Shown here: piece by piece, positions 18,237 through 25,309 of the stretch
Layout of the letters: each line of letters opens with the position of its first letter
Numbering within the stretch: the first letter of the stretch is position 1
Origin: Actinomycetota bacterium
Lineage (GTDB): Bacteria; Actinomycetota; Actinomycetes; Propionibacteriales; Propionibacteriaceae
Assembly (NCBI GenBank): GCA_020161755.1
Contig: JAIUOS010000007.1
Span: 62,001-126,000, forward strand
Reading direction: 5' to 3'
DNA: 64,000 bases
The notes under the pieces: model-generated
Database searches by the model: none
Told to the model about the DNA's origin: nothing
Seen by the model: the letters and a program-made list of their open reading frames with translations, nothing else
Program-made: the position numbers and the translations under genes

Positions 18237-19130
18237 TCAGCGGGGATCCTCCCAACCACCCCGCACCGGCCGCGCGTTGCGCGCCGCGCTGCGGGTGGCG
18301 GCGAGGATGTAGCCGGGGTCGTCCAGGTGCTCCCACCCGAACCTGAGCACGTGGTAACCGGCCGCCTCGAAGGTGTTCAGCCACTCGCGGTCGGCCAGGA
18401 ACTGCGCGCGGTTGTCGTGCACCTCCCGCCCGTCGAACTGGATCACCAGTCGGCACGACCGCAGCCGCACGTCGGGAATCAGGACGCGTCCACCGATGCG
18501 GAGCGGACGGTTGGCGACCCAGTCCACGATCCCCCCGGAGCACAGGATCCGGTGGAGCCGCAGCTCCGCGTACGACCAGGGGTTGCCCGCGCACGCCGCC
18601 ACGACCGTCCGGCGCTCCGCCGTCCCGGGTGCTCCCCTCTGCGCGGACAGCGCCGACGCCAGCGACGCCGGGTCGGCCAGTTTCCGCCGCAGCGCCTCAC
18701 AGATCGCCCTGCCGTCGTCGGTGGCCGCCAGTTCGACGGCGGCGAACGCCGGGCTGACCAGCCGAACCCCGGACGCCTGCACGACGAACTCCCGGGGCAC
18801 CGATCTCCGGCTCACCACCACGCCCCGGCGCGAGCCCAGCGTGGGATGCGCGAGGTGGGCGACCGGACCGACGAGTTCGGGCAGCCACACGCTCGCCGCC
18901 GAACGGCCGTGGATCGCTCCGGCCGGGCCCGCCCACGCCGAGACCGCCGCGAGCCACCCGAGGTTCGAGCACTCGCCGGCAGCCCGGTAGAGCCCCGGGA
19001 GCGGGTTGTCGAGCAGCCCGGCCACGGCCAGGCGCGAGAGGCTGGAGCGCAGGTGGGGGTGATCGGCCACGCGGATCACGCCCTCGGTGGCGAGGATCGC
19101 CTCGATCTGGGGGTGCACACCCCTCACCAT
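18237..19130 (-). CDS. DUF559 / Vsr-like endonuclease-fold protein with AbiEi-like N-terminus
   Basis: 297 residues from ATG 19130 (MVRGVHPQIEAIL); earlier in-frame starts lie in a low-complexity shadow. The N-terminal 60-80 residues look like the winged-helix, AbiEi-antitoxin-type domain often joined to DUF559 (ILATEGVIRVADH...GLYR). The C-terminus has the DUF559 pattern: IPDVRL..CRLVIQFDGREVH, then FLADREWLNTFEAAGY and VLRFGWEHL. This is a restriction-endonuclease-like fold related to Vsr. The metal-binding Asp is present (FDGREVH), so catalysis is possible. Function is unknown; these genes are scattered in many copies through actinobacterial genomes. It stands alone between adnA and the telA operon and is bracketed by inverted repeats. 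Confidence 0.8.
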   Translation of the reverse strand: MVRGVHPQIEAILATEGVIRVADHPHLRSSLSRLAVAGLLDNPLPGLYRAAGECSNLGWLAAVSAWAGPAGAIHGRSAASVWLPELVGPVAHLAHPTLGSRRGVVVSRRSVPREFVVQASGVRLVSPAFAAVELAATDDGRAICEALRRKLADPASLASALSAQRGAPGTAERRTVVAACAGNPWSYAELRLHRILCSGGIVDWVANRPLRIGGRVLIPDVRLRSCRLVIQFDGREVHDNRAQFLADREWLNTFEAAGYHVLRFGWEHLDDPGYILAATRSAARNARPVRGGWEDPR

Positions 19131-19225
19131 CGGCAGGCAGGCCACCTCTTGGTCACGAATGCACAGCCCCACCCGAGAGGATCGGCCCTGTGGACAACCC
19201 GATCTGCCGGTGGGCCGCGCCGCCG

Positions 19226-19253
19226 GGACGAATCCCGCGTGAATCCTCCCGGG
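19226..19253 (-). repeat. Right copy of inverted repeat flanking the DUF559 gene
   Basis: Read on the minus strand: CCCGGGAGGATTC, six bases, GATTCGTCC, matching the copy at 18176-18203 at 20 of 22 block positions while the spacer differs. Conservation of both blocks and of the spacing, but not of the spacer sequence, suggests a functional terminus or binding site rather than chance. Confidence 0.65.
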
Positions 19254-19339
19254 CCCCGGCCTCAGGGTTGGCCCCGGCTGCTCCCCGAACCACTGTGACG
19301 GCGTGCCCGCCGACCCGAGCCAGCGGGCGTGTTCGCGGC

Positions 19340-19371
19340 TACATTGGGGGCCAACGCCTACGACCGAGAGG
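19340..19371 (+). promoter_or_regulatory. Putative promoter -10 and ribosome binding site of the nine-gene operon
   Basis: TACATT at 19340-19345 fits a TAnnnT -10 element 34 bp upstream of the first gene. GAGAGG at 19366-19371 is a good Shine-Dalgarno seven bases before ATG 19379. No convincing -35 is visible upstream. The 248-bp gap 19131-19378 holds nothing else I can name apart from the inverted-repeat copy. Confidence 0.35.
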
Positions 19372-19378
19372 TTTGACA

Positions 19379-20611
19379 ATGTCGACACCCGCGCAGCCGT
19401 CCAGCCAGGGACAGGCCGTCCAGCTCGCGCCGCCGGACATGCTCACGCTCAACGCCCCGGCCGCCCCCGCCCCCGTCACCACCACGCAGGCCCCGGCGAT
19501 GGCTCCGCAGGTGGAGGCCGCGCAGGTGCCGGTGCTCGACGCGAAGGTCAATGACTTCCTCACCGCGCTGAACTCGGCCGAGGAGAACTCCCCCACCTTC
19601 TCCGCGCAGGCCGACGCGGTCCGCAGCATGGGCGACGCCGACATCCGCAAGGCGGCCGACACGTCCAACCGGCTGCTCCAGACCCCGGTGCGGGCGATCG
19701 AGTCCGGCGGCCTCGCCGACACCTCCAAGGTCGGCAAGACCCTGCTCGAGCTCCGCCGCACCGTCGAGGACCTCGACCCGGCCCAGGCCAAGGGCGCGAA
19801 GGGCTTCTTCGCCCGCCTCGGCGCCGGCAACAAGGTGACCGACTACTTCCGCAAGTACCAGAGTTCGCAGGACCACCTCAACGGCATCCTGCACGCGCTG
19901 CGCTCCGGCCAGGACGAGCTCACCAAGGACAACGTCGCGCTCAACATGGAGAAGCAGAACCTGTGGGTGGTGATGGGACGGCTCAACCAGTACGTCTACA
20001 TCGCCGAGCGCCTGGATGCCCGGCTCGCGGCCCAGATCGCCGAGCTCGAGCTCAGCGACCCGGAGAAGGCCAAGGCACTCAACCAGGACGTGCTGTTCTA
20101 CGTCCGCCAGAAGCACCAGGACCTGCTCACCCAGCTCGCGGTGTCGATCCAGAGCTACCTGGCGATCGACATCATCATCAAGAACAACGTCGAGCTCATC
20201 AAGGGCGTCGACCGGGCGTCCACCACCACCGTCTCGGCGCTGCGGACGGCGGTCATCGTGGCGCAGGCGTTGGGCAACCAGAAGCTGGTGCTCGACCAGA
20301 TCACCGCGCTGAACACCACCACGTCCGAGATGATCCAGCGCACCTCCGAGATGCTGAAGGAGAACTCGGCCCAGATCCAGGAGCAGGCCGCCTCCTCCAC
20401 CATCGGGCTCGAGCAGCTGCAGGCCGCGTTCGCCAACATCTACGCGACGATGGACTCCATCGACCAGTTCAAGCTGAAGGCGCTGGACGCGATGTCGGCC
20501 ACGATCGGAACCCTGGAGACCGAGGTGGCCAAGAGCCGCGAGTACCTCGACCGGGTCTCCTCCCAGGACACCCGGGCCGCGCAGCTGCCCTCCATCTCGA
20601 TCGATCGCTGA
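19379..20611 (+). CDS. TelA-family (toxic anion resistance) protein
   Basis: 410 residues, ATG 19379 behind GAGAGG. After a Pro/Ala-rich, probably disordered first 60 residues the protein is almost entirely helical and charged, as in the TelA/KlaA family (YVYIAERLDARL, FYVRQKHQDLLTQLAVSIQ, YLAIDIIIKNN). Family members were named for tellurite resistance but are widespread in stress operons with no metal link. The biochemical role is unknown, and several act at or near the membrane or with ATPases. It is the first gene of a nine-gene operon containing a kinase, phosphatase, AAA+, VWA and FHA proteins. That context suggests it is a structural or effector component of a signalling complex rather than a stand-alone resistance gene. 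Confidence 0.88.
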   Translation: MSTPAQPSSQGQAVQLAPPDMLTLNAPAAPAPVTTTQAPAMAPQVEAAQVPVLDAKVNDFLTALNSAEENSPTFSAQADAVRSMGDADIRKAADTSNRLLQTPVRAIESGGLADTSKVGKTLLELRRTVEDLDPAQAKGAKGFFARLGAGNKVTDYFRKYQSSQDHLNGILHALRSGQDELTKDNVALNMEKQNLWVVMGRLNQYVYIAERLDARLAAQIAELELSDPEKAKALNQDVLFYVRQKHQDLLTQLAVSIQSYLAIDIIIKNNVELIKGVDRASTTTVSALRTAVIVAQALGNQKLVLDQITALNTTTSEMIQRTSEMLKENSAQIQEQAASSTIGLEQLQAAFANIYATMDSIDQFKLKALDAMSATIGTLETEVAKSREYLDRVSSQDTRAAQLPSISIDR

Positions 20612-20620
20612 GGGCGGTAG

Positions 20621-21241
20621 ATGGGTTTCTGGGACCGGGTACTGGGGCGGGACGAACCCGCGCCACCCGCGGAGGTCGAGGTGGCGGCCGCACCGACCGC
20701 CACCGACATCAACGCCTCGCTGGACGGGGTCGAGCGCCTGGTCGCCGACCCCGCCGTCCCGGGCGTGGTGCGGGCGCGTGCCCTCCAGATCACCCGGGCC
20801 GTGCGCCGGACGCTGCCGCGCCTGGACCTGCTGGGCCTGGGCAGCTACGACTCCTACTCGGTGGTGGCCACCGCCACCGACTACCTGCCCGAGGCGATCG
20901 GCGCGTACCTGCGGCTGCCCCGCGACTGGGCGGACTCCCGTCCGGTGGAGGGCGGCAAGACGTCCCTGCTGCTGCTGATCGACCAGCTCGACCTGCTCGG
21001 CGTGACGATGGACGCGATCTACGACGCGGCCAACACCACCGACGCGGCCGCCCTGATCAGCCACGGCCGGTTCCTCCAGGAACGCTTCGGCCACGCCCAG
21101 GCACCCGAGCTCAACCTCGCCGTGCCGGCGGCCCCCGATGGTGTGCCGCCGAGCGACCCGGCGCCGGCACCCGTACCGCCCGCCACCCTGCCGGCCGAGA
21201 ACCCGGCCGGCCCCACCACACCGAACCTGGGCACCGCATGA
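20621..21241 (+). CDS. Conserved operon protein of unknown function
   Basis: 206 residues starting MGFWDRVLGR at 20621, 9 bp after telA. The middle part (about 30-160) is predicted helical with a conserved-looking block SYDSYSVVATATDYLPEAI, then EGGKTSLLLLIDQLDLL and FLQERFG. The last 45 residues are a Pro/Ala tail. No transmembrane segment, signal peptide or catalytic motif is evident, and I do not recognise a family. The stop overlaps the AAA+ gene start (ATGA), so it is translated with it. A short helical adaptor between TelA and the AAA+ ATPase is a guess from position only. Confidence 0.85.
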   Translation: MGFWDRVLGRDEPAPPAEVEVAAAPTATDINASLDGVERLVADPAVPGVVRARALQITRAVRRTLPRLDLLGLGSYDSYSVVATATDYLPEAIGAYLRLPRDWADSRPVEGGKTSLLLLIDQLDLLGVTMDAIYDAANTTDAAALISHGRFLQERFGHAQAPELNLAVPAAPDGVPPSDPAPAPVPPATLPAENPAGPTTPNLGTA

Positions 21242-22899
21242 GCACCCCCACCCTGTCCACGGCGCTGGCCGCCCTCACCGATGCCGCCGTCGCGGCCGGC
21301 TTCGACGCGCACGCCGCCGCCGAGGAGGGCCTGGTGCTCTCCGCGGCCGTCGCCGAGTCCAACCGCGGCGCCTTCGTCGACTGGTCCCGCGAGGTCGGCA
21401 TCCCGACGTCGGCCGAGGCGTTCATGGACGCCGCCGTCCGCGGACGCCGCTACCGCGCGGCCCCCACGCCGCTGGCCAGCCAGGCGGCCGGTCTGCACGG
21501 CTCTAAGGCGGGCGCCTACGCCGCCGCGCTGGCCGCCGTCTGCCATGCCGCAGCCTCCCTGGGCGAGCCCGGCCCGGCGGCGTTCGGCGCCGCCAGCCTC
21601 GCCGCCGCCGCCCAGCACCCGTCCTCACCGCTGCCACGGCCCGCCGGCGCGACCCCGTCGCTGATCCCGTCCCCGTCCGCCCCGGCCGCGTCCGGACCGG
21701 CCGAAGAGGCCGCCCAGCGTGAGTTCGTGCGACAGGCTCCCGCGATCCTCACCGAGGTGCTCGCCCGGCTCCAGGAGAGCCAGGACCGCCTGCTCGACGT
21801 GACGAAGCTCGACCCGGCCGGCGGGGGCGCGTTCCCCGGCCTGGGCGGCTCGGCCTTCCCCACGCCCACCCCGGCGGGACCTGCGCAGGCCCCGGGTGAG
21901 CCTGCGAACCCGGAGGCGTCACGGACGGCGGCCGACGCGGCGCAGCCCGCCACCACCGAAGCCACCGCCCCCGAGCCCGAGAAGCTCGAGGAGCCGGAGA
22001 AGACCGTCGAGGAGTGGCTGGCCGAGCTCGACGAGCTGATCGGCCTGGCCCGGGTGAAGTCCGAGATCCGCCGCCAGACCGCGATCCTGCGGGTGGACGC
22101 CCTGCGCACCAAGGCCGGGCTGAAGACCGCCACGATCACCCGGCACCTGATCTTCACCGGCAACCCGGGCACCGGCAAGACCACGGTGGCCCGGCTGGTC
22201 GCCGGCATCTACAAGGCGATCGGCCTGCTCAGCAAGGGCCAGCTGGTCGAGGTCGACCGCTCCGAGCTGGTCGCCGGCTACCTCGGCCAGACCGCCATCA
22301 AGACCGCCGAGGTCACCGCCAAGGCGTACGGCGGCGTGCTGTTCATCGACGAGGCCTACTCCCTCAACGGCGACCAGTACGGCGAGGAGGCGATCAACAC
22401 CCTGGTCAAGGAGATGGAGGACCACCGCGACGACCTCGTCGTGATCGTGGCCGGCTACCCCGTCCCGATGGAGGTGTTCATCTCCAACAACCCCGGCCTG
22501 GCCAGCCGCTTCCGCACCACGATCACGTTCGACGACTACACCGACGACGAGCTGCGCAACATCTTCACCTCGATGGCGACCAAGTCCGACTACGACCTCG
22601 GCGAGGGCGTCCTCGACGAGTTCACCCGGCAGCTCGACCAGCAGTCGCGCGACGAGAACTTCGGCAACGGCCGGTACGCCCGCAACCTGCTGGAAGCCGC
22701 GATCGGACACCACGCGTGGCGCCTGCGCGAGGTCACCGAGCCGACGCTGGAGCAACTGCGGACGATCCTGCCCGAGGACCTCATCGATCCCGATCCGGCG
22801 CCGGCCCCGGCGCAGCCCGCCGGTGTCCTCGAACCGCCGGACGCCGCCGGGCCGATCGCGCCGGTGGCGTTCCCGGCGCCGCCGGCGGAGCAGCCATGA
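21238..22899 (+). CDS. AAA+ ATPase of the CbxX/SpoVK type with long N-terminal region
   Basis: 553 residues. The N-terminal 125 residues are Ala-rich and helical and are followed by a Pro/Ala linker with an acidic EKLEEPEKTVEEW segment. The AAA+ module begins near 260 (ELIGLARVKSEIR). Walker A GNPGTGKTT is at about 308-316, Walker B GVLFIDEAYSL at about 367-377, sensor 1 in VVIVAGY, and arginine finger in NPGLASRFRT. It closely resembles CbxX/CfqX, SpoVK and the EccA C-terminal ATPase. These proteins remodel partner proteins as hexamers. There are no Esx or EccB-E genes here, so a type VII role is unlikely. Starts inside the stop of the preceding gene and ends inside the start of the next. 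Confidence 0.93.
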   Translation: MSTPTLSTALAALTDAAVAAGFDAHAAAEEGLVLSAAVAESNRGAFVDWSREVGIPTSAEAFMDAAVRGRRYRAAPTPLASQAAGLHGSKAGAYAAALAAVCHAAASLGEPGPAAFGAASLAAAAQHPSSPLPRPAGATPSLIPSPSAPAASGPAEEAAQREFVRQAPAILTEVLARLQESQDRLLDVTKLDPAGGGAFPGLGGSAFPTPTPAGPAQAPGEPANPEASRTAADAAQPATTEATAPEPEKLEEPEKTVEEWLAELDELIGLARVKSEIRRQTAILRVDALRTKAGLKTATITRHLIFTGNPGTGKTTVARLVAGIYKAIGLLSKGQLVEVDRSELVAGYLGQTAIKTAEVTAKAYGGVLFIDEAYSLNGDQYGEEAINTLVKEMEDHRDDLVVIVAGYPVPMEVFISNNPGLASRFRTTITFDDYTDDELRNIFTSMATKSDYDLGEGVLDEFTRQLDQQSRDENFGNGRYARNLLEAAIGHHAWRLREVTEPTLEQLRTILPEDLIDPDPAPAPAQPAGVLEPPDAAGPIAPVAFPAPPAEQP

Positions 22900-24185
22900 C
22901 CGCTCCCGCGCCCACGTCGATCACCGCGCCCGGCGCTGCCATCCCCGGGATGCCGGCGGCCTCGACCGGGCTGGCGCCGGCGGGAGCGTCGTCCGGCGAC
23001 TTCGTCACGCCGCCGCGCAGCACCAGCCCGCGGTTCCTGCGCCAGCTGGAGGTGATCGTGGCGCTGGCCGCCGTGCTCGCCGGCGTGCTGGCCGGCTGGG
23101 TGATCCTCGACCTGCGTTCCGACCTGGCCAGCAGCCCGCAGCGCACCGAGCAGTACGCCCGGCTCGGCGAGGTGAACCACGCCCTGCTCGCCGCCGGCGA
23201 CCTGGCCGCGCGCAGCACGATCGCCGGCGAGACGGCCGGCGGGGCGCTGGCCGGAGCGGCGGGCGACCAGCTCGCCACCGCCGCCGGGTTGCTGGTGGAC
23301 GCTGCCCAGGCCCGGCCCGGGGACGCCGACCAGCTCAACCAGATCAGCCAGGAGGTCTCCCGGTACGCGCAGGAGCTCGCCCGGGCACGGGGCGCCGAGC
23401 GCGCCCAGGCGCTCACCCTGTTGGGTGCCGCCGACACCCAGCTGGACAGGACGCTGTCCCTGATCACGGACCTGCAGGCCACCCTTGCGCAGGAGGCGGC
23501 CGGCCAGCCGGTCACCCAGAACGCCGCGCTCGTGGTGTGGCCGATGCTCGCCCTGCTCGCGGTCGTGGTGTGGGCCTCCTGGGCGCTGGCCCGGCTCAGC
23601 CACCGCGTGGTCAACCTCGGCCTCGTCGCGACCGCGGTGGCGATCCTCCTGCTGATGGCGACCGCTCTCGGCGCCCAGACCAGCGCCACCGAGGCCGCGA
23701 AGGTGAGCCGCACCGAGCAGTTCGCCCACGTGGTGAACCTCGCCGGCACCGTCAACGGCCTCGACCGGGCCCAGCGCGTGCTGACCACCGCCGTGCTGCG
23801 GCACAGCTGGGGTTCGGCGCAGGACGACGCGTACACCACCGCCTTCGCCGCCGCGCAGAAGGCGGCCAGCGGCGAGAAGCTGCCCAGCCTGAAGGGCTAC
23901 GACACCGCCAAGCAGGAGCTGGCGACGCAGATGGCGAAGGGCGACTGGACCGGCGCGGCCAACACCCTGACCGCGGCCGACGACAAGTCGCTGGACGTCG
24001 TGGCCGACAACGTCCGGCAGAGCGCGGCCACCAAGACCGAGGCGGCCCTCGCCGAAGCGACCAGCGCCCCCGAGGACGCCCGCGGGGCGCTGGTCGTGCA
24101 ACTCGTCCTCGCGATCGGGTTCGCCCTCGCCGGCGCCGTCCTCGGCGTGCTCGGCATCGCCCGCAGACTCCAGGAGTACCGATGA
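22896..24185 (+). CDS. Four-TM membrane protein with two extracytoplasmic helical domains (GlnX-like layout)
   Basis: 429 residues. A cytoplasmic Pro/Ala-rich tail (1-45) leads to TM1 (about 50-72), an extracytoplasmic helical domain (about 73-210), TM2 (about 212-234), a short turn, TM3 (about 239-260), a second extracytoplasmic helical domain (about 261-395) and TM4 (about 398-424). The two outside domains are repeat-like, each with Q/E-rich amphipathic helices typical of four-helix-bundle sensors. In mycobacteria pknG is co-transcribed with glnX, a membrane protein of about 440 residues described with tandem four-helix bundles, and glnH, a binding lipoprotein. Size and layout here match GlnX, but no glnH follows. 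I infer the membrane sensor of the neighbouring kinase; sequence homology to GlnX is not demonstrated. Confidence 0.85.
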   Translation: MTAPAPTSITAPGAAIPGMPAASTGLAPAGASSGDFVTPPRSTSPRFLRQLEVIVALAAVLAGVLAGWVILDLRSDLASSPQRTEQYARLGEVNHALLAAGDLAARSTIAGETAGGALAGAAGDQLATAAGLLVDAAQARPGDADQLNQISQEVSRYAQELARARGAERAQALTLLGAADTQLDRTLSLITDLQATLAQEAAGQPVTQNAALVVWPMLALLAVVVWASWALARLSHRVVNLGLVATAVAILLLMATALGAQTSATEAAKVSRTEQFAHVVNLAGTVNGLDRAQRVLTTAVLRHSWGSAQDDAYTTAFAAAQKAASGEKLPSLKGYDTAKQELATQMAKGDWTGAANTLTAADDKSLDVVADNVRQSAATKTEAALAEATSAPEDARGALVVQLVLAIGFALAGAVLGVLGIARRLQEYR

Positions 24186-25309
24186 CCACCACCGCCCCGG
24201 CCGCTCCCGGCCAGCTCGGCGTCGGCGCGCGTCCCAGCGACCTGATGGACTACCTGGGCCGCCTCGACGAGTGGCTGTCGGTCCGCCGCGCCGAACTGGA
24301 CGCCCTCGACGAGCAGATCGTCGCGTCCGGACGCCAGACCGAACTCACCGCCGACCTGGCACTGGCGCTCGCGCTGTGGCAGGCGGCGAAGACCCGCCAG
24401 AACCTGCTGCTGGCCACCTGGGACTCGGGACGCGTCGGCCCGCAGGAGCTCGAACGGCTGTCGGCCCTGATCTGGGGACGCCTGGACACCGGCAGCAGCG
24501 AGGTCGCCCAGTTGCAGTCGATGTCGGTCTCGCTGCCGGAGGCCGGACGCCTGTGCGACGCCCTGGTCGCGCAGCTGCGCACCCGCCTGAACACCGACCC
24601 CAACGCCGAGCAGCAGCAGATCCGCCTGCGCGACCTGCGCGCACAGCTCGAACGCATCCGCGACCAGGTGGCGCTGGAGCCCCCGGCGCTGGCGCCCGCC
24701 GCGCAGGCCAAGCTGGCCGGGCTCGCCGCCCGCCACGCCGACCTGGGCGCCAAGCTGGCCCGCGGCGGCGACATCAGCGGCCTGCTCGGCACCCTCGAGA
24801 TCGACGCCGCGCACCTCGAACGCGACCTGATCGTCGGCGCCGCCCAGCGCCGCGAGGGCCGCGACCTGCTGGTGAAGGCCCGCGAGGAGCTCGCCGGCGC
24901 CCAGGCGCGCGAGCAGGCCGTCCGCACCCTCGCCGCACAGGTCACCGCCGCCGTCTGGCCGGCGCCCGTCGCGGTCATCCCGAGCGCCGCCGGGCTCGGC
25001 CCGGTGCCGAACACCCGCACCGCGCTGGTCGGCTACGTGGAGGGGCTGAACCGGCTCGACGCGCAGCTCGCCGAGGTGCAGGCCGCGCTCGCCACCGCCC
25101 TCGGCGACCGCGACGCCGCGTCCGCCCAGCTGGCCGCGCTGCGCACCAAGGCCGGCGCGCTCGGGCAGGCCGGACAGCCGCCGCTGCGTGACCTCGACGC
25201 GCTGGTCGCGGCGAGCCTGGCCGCCACCCCGGTCGTGGTGCCGGTGGTGCGCGAGCTGCTGGCCGCCTACGCCGCCCAGCTCGACTACGTGGTGCGGAGC
25301 CGGTCGTGA
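24182..25309 (+). CDS. Coiled-coil operon protein of unknown function
   Basis: 375 residues, ATG overlapping the preceding stop (ATGA) and stop overlapping the pknG start (GTGA). Almost wholly helical with heptad-like stretches (LGRLDEWLSVRRAELDALDE, QIRLRDLRAQLERIRDQ, AQREQAV-type segments) and no membrane span or signal. An internal Pro-rich break near 265-285 divides it into two arms. No family recognised. Position between the four-TM protein and the kinase suggests a cytoplasmic linker or scaffold; this is inference. Confidence 0.85.
   Translation: MTTTAPAAPGQLGVGARPSDLMDYLGRLDEWLSVRRAELDALDEQIVASGRQTELTADLALALALWQAAKTRQNLLLATWDSGRVGPQELERLSALIWGRLDTGSSEVAQLQSMSVSLPEAGRLCDALVAQLRTRLNTDPNAEQQQIRLRDLRAQLERIRDQVALEPPALAPAAQAKLAGLAARHADLGAKLARGGDISGLLGTLEIDAAHLERDLIVGAAQRREGRDLLVKAREELAGAQAREQAVRTLAAQVTAAVWPAPVAVIPSAAGLGPVPNTRTALVGYVEGLNRLDAQLAEVQAALATALGDRDAASAQLAALRTKAGALGQAGQPPLRDLDALVAASLAATPVVVPVVRELLAAYAAQLDYVVRSRS

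Noticed and set aside
19373-19378. TTGACA just before the telA start as a -35 box
   Set aside because: It is at 19373-19378, directly joined to the ATG, so it cannot serve this gene, and no -10 follows at the right distance for another.
19379-20611. TelA gene as a tellurite-resistance determinant
   Set aside because: No TerB, TerC, TerD or other tellurite genes accompany it, and the partners are signalling proteins.
21238-22899. AAA+ gene as EccA of a type VII secretion system
   Set aside because: The C-terminal ATPase is similar, but there are no Esx, EccB, EccC, EccD or mycosin genes around it and the N-terminal region lacks visible TPR repeats.
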